64,000 nucleotides of DNA. Origin: Syncephalis plumigaleata (taxonomy: Eukaryota > Zoopagomycota > Zoopagomycetes > Zoopagales > Piptocephalidaceae). The first letter of the stretch is position 1, and every line of letters starts with the position of its first letter. The stretch covers positions 124,001-188,000 of the forward strand of contig JAIXMF010000019.1 in assembly GCA_025201365.1 (NCBI GenBank), given 5' to 3'. Below are positions 58,945 to 64,000 of the stretch, one piece after another. A program made the position numbers and the translations under genes. The notes under the pieces were generated by a model, which was not told where the DNA came from, searched no databases, and worked only from the letters and a program-made list of their open reading frames with translations.

Positions 58945-60414
58945 ATGGATAATAAAAAGCGTCAACTAGTATACTCTATTCTTGAGTTCCTCAACGACTG
59001 TCGACAGGATAATACAGTCAAGGAGGAAGACGCTGAATCACTTGAAGGTTAGCCATAAAGTATTACGTATTGCATTACGGCATAGTTAGTAACTTGTGCG
59101 TGTATATCTCTTGTATATGTATACATATAGTGGCCACCCAGTGTTTAGGCGAGATCTTTGACGTTGACTTGACCAATCCTGACCATCAACGAGAATTCTC
59201 TATTAAACCCACCAAGCTATCCAATATATTCGATGTATTTATCCGTACTCAACAGAAACGTAAGGCTGAAGCAGCAGCAACCACCACTTCTAAGAAGGAA
59301 TTGACCGAAGAGGACATTAAACAAGCGGAGGACCTTAAGAATAAAGGTAGCGCATTATCAAAGAAGATAATCAACTAAGCGTAGATTTCTAATAACCACT
59401 ATTGTTTCTATATAGGCAATACGGCAGTGAGTCAAAAGGACTTTAAAGCAGCGATTGATTTCTACACGCAAGCGATTAAGATCAATCCTGAGAATGCCGT
59501 CTACTACTCTAATCGGTAATACATCCATTGAACTACTACAAGTAATAACCAGCAATTTACTTACATATTTATACACACAAATAGTGCTGCAGCTTATAGT
59601 CAAGACAACCGTCATGATATGGCAGTGACTGATGCTCAGACCGCGTTAAAGATCAATCCTCAATTTGCGCGTGCCTACAGTCGATTGGGGTAAGTGCAGC
59701 AAGATAAGCGCTTGTTCATTTAATCTAATATGCTCATGACTAAATGATTGAATAGACATGCCTACTTCCATCTATCTAAATATACAGATGCTATTGTAGC
59801 ATTCGAGAAAGGTCTTGAACTTGATCCAAGTAACAAAGTAATGCAACAATCATTGGAGACTAGTAAGCAGAAGGCAGGAGAGCGTGGTACGGCAGAGTCA
59901 TCCAATGCTGGTGCTTCCGCAAGAAGTGCAGGCACGAGTGCAGGCGGTATGCCAGATCTATCCAGTATATTAGGCGGTGCAGGTGGTGCAGGTGGTATGC
60001 CAGATCTAAGTTCAATTCTTAGCAATCCAACCATGATGAATATGGCATCGCAAATGATGCAAAATCCTGAAATGATGCGCATGTAAGTGTTACAATGAAT
60101 GAATGAATGAATGAGCATAGAAATGTGTCATGTATTAACGATGACATCATTTGCGTAACTCATTAATGAATGGTAGGGCTCAACAATTTATGGGTGGTGC
60201 CAATGGTGGTCAAATGCCTGATGTTAATGAATTGGCAAATAATCCTCAACTACGCAATATGTAAGTGTATTGATAGAGTGAGAGTGATAACAAGTAATTA
60301 GCAGCTAACTAGATAATGGTATACTCGTATAATAATAGGATGAACCAATTTATGGGCTCAAACAATAACAACAGCAATAACAGCAATGATAATCCACCAC
60401 CTGGTACATCATAA
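58945..60414 (+). CDS. SGT2: Small glutamine-rich TPR co-chaperone Sgt2/SGTA
   Basis: Seven exons, about 335 residues. Sgt2/SGTA hands tail-anchored proteins to the GET pathway and binds Hsp70/Hsp90. The N-terminal dimerisation domain (KKRQLVYSILEFLNDCRQDN, VATQCLGEIFDVDL) binds Get5/Ubl4a. Three TPRs follow (LKNKGNTAVSQKDFKAAIDF, AAAYSQDNRHDMAVTDAQTA, GHAYFHLSKYTDAIVAFEKG). The C-terminal part is Met/Gln/Asn-rich (GGMPDLSSIL twice, MMNMASQMMQNPEMMRM), the hydrophobic client-binding region. The tail NNNNSNNSNDNPPPGTS is simple. The Gly-rich GGMPDLSSIL unit is duplicated within about 50 bp of DNA. The first donor GTTAGC departs from the consensus. Confidence 0.93.
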
Positions 60415-60471
60415 AGTTAATAAATCATTACAGATGTTCCTCTATTTGACAAACAGTAACGCTTTATTCAT

Positions 60472-63190
<2,719 letters not shown>

Positions 63191-64000
63191 AGCAACAACA
63201 ATCGTTGTCGTGTAGATAACCTAAATGGAGACAGGGAAAAAAACAAGGAAGCGTGACCAATGCTGCACTGTAAGAGTAAGAATACGAGTGAGGAATGTAA
63301 ACAGAGAAAGTGGATGAACGGCCAACCGAGCAACCGACCAATGAAGCAACAAGTCAAATGAGTAGACAGAGAAGAGTGAGATGAAGTAGATGAAGTTGAA
63401 GAGTAACAACGTATTGATCCTTTTTGGGTATGGATATCAATGAGTGTGGAATGATGACAGGAAGATGGAATGAATGTGATTGTGAAGAAGACGTCGGATA
63501 CGAAATTAGCCAATGGGATGAATTTAACATCATCATCATCACCATCCATTTCGTGCTTCGTGTCTCGTGATGTGATGACGAAACATGTCCATTTGTATAC
63601 CAGTAAGATGTTAATCTAATGGAATATAATGTAGTTGAATAGTCTAGTATACATATACATTGATCGACACTACGATAGCTGTTATCTATATTGCTGTTAA
63701 TAATCATTTATAAAATGATATGGACGATGTTAGCCAAGTTACAAGTGATTGCTAATATCCAGAAATAGCAATCTGATATTTGCCAGTATCCTAGAATGTT
63801 TCGTCTAATCCTGTTGGCATTTCATTGCTTTGACATTATCTGTTACAAGATTCACTAATATGTCACGAATTATCTTACATACTTGATTGTTTTAGGTTGA
63901 CATGCTAGTGTAAAACGTCAATATACCACGTCAAAATCCTACTACTTCATTTATAGAATCGATGACAATATTTGTTCATTTAAAACAAGACTAGAATGCT
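63191..64000. other. Upstream region of VPS1, no gene seen
   Basis: Purine-rich and ATG/CAT-rich stretches (63230-63560) give long but meaningless open frames. No RNA gene or repeat family identified. The first part is presumably the VPS1 promoter. Confidence 0.5.

Overview
The window is nuclear DNA from a eukaryote with compact genes. Introns are frequent and mostly 45-100 bp (GT-AG, two apparent GC-AG), intergenic spaces are short, and genes lie on both strands without operons. The gene set points to a fungus: a succinate/fumarate carrier (SFC1), a fused p-aminobenzoate synthase, VPS1-type dynamin, SGT2, a PDK1/PKH kinase with a C-terminal PH domain, and a fungalysin-type propeptide. An Integrator subunit 2-like gene, an LSH/HELLS-type remodeller and many introns suggest an early-diverging, non-Dikarya lineage. 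A zoopagalean such as Syncephalis is my guess only; no marker here fixes the genus.

Layout. 0-7 kb: a partial gene, tRNA-Asn, TAF6 (+) and PDK1 (-). 7-10 kb: a stand-alone fungalysin propeptide (+) and an orphan secreted protein (-). 10-24 kb: an accessory-looking block in which two F-box paralogues in opposite orientation (10.3-12.0 and 21.8-23.4 kb) bracket ribosomal proteins uL14 and eL27 and two tandem seven-transmembrane paralogues. A degenerate dispersed repeat lies beside both F-box genes and recurs at 32.9-34.0 kb. 24-31 kb: an SLC35E3-like transporter, PABA synthase and CDC42. 31-35 kb: a gene-poor stretch, then an eIF1 with an unusual insertion. 36-40 kb: LSH/HELLS-type remodeller. 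40-43 kb: a secreted Lys-Pro-repeat protein and gene-poor DNA. 43-64 kb: dense housekeeping DNA with SFC1, PDH E1-alpha, a secreted subtilase, TIM21, SPB4/DDX55, PP5, an INTS2-like gene, SGT2 and VPS1.

The genes do not form one pathway. Functional themes are mitochondrial import and carbon metabolism (TIM21, PDH E1-alpha, SFC1), transcription and chromatin (TAF6, INTS2-like, LSH), translation (uL14, eL27, eIF1, SPB4), signalling and traffic (PDK1, CDC42, 7TM pair, PP5, VPS1), and a secreted set (subtilase, Lys-Pro-repeat protein, orphan). SPB4, PP5 and VPS1 each show apparent one-base frame breaks inside conserved domains, which looks more like assembly indels than biology.
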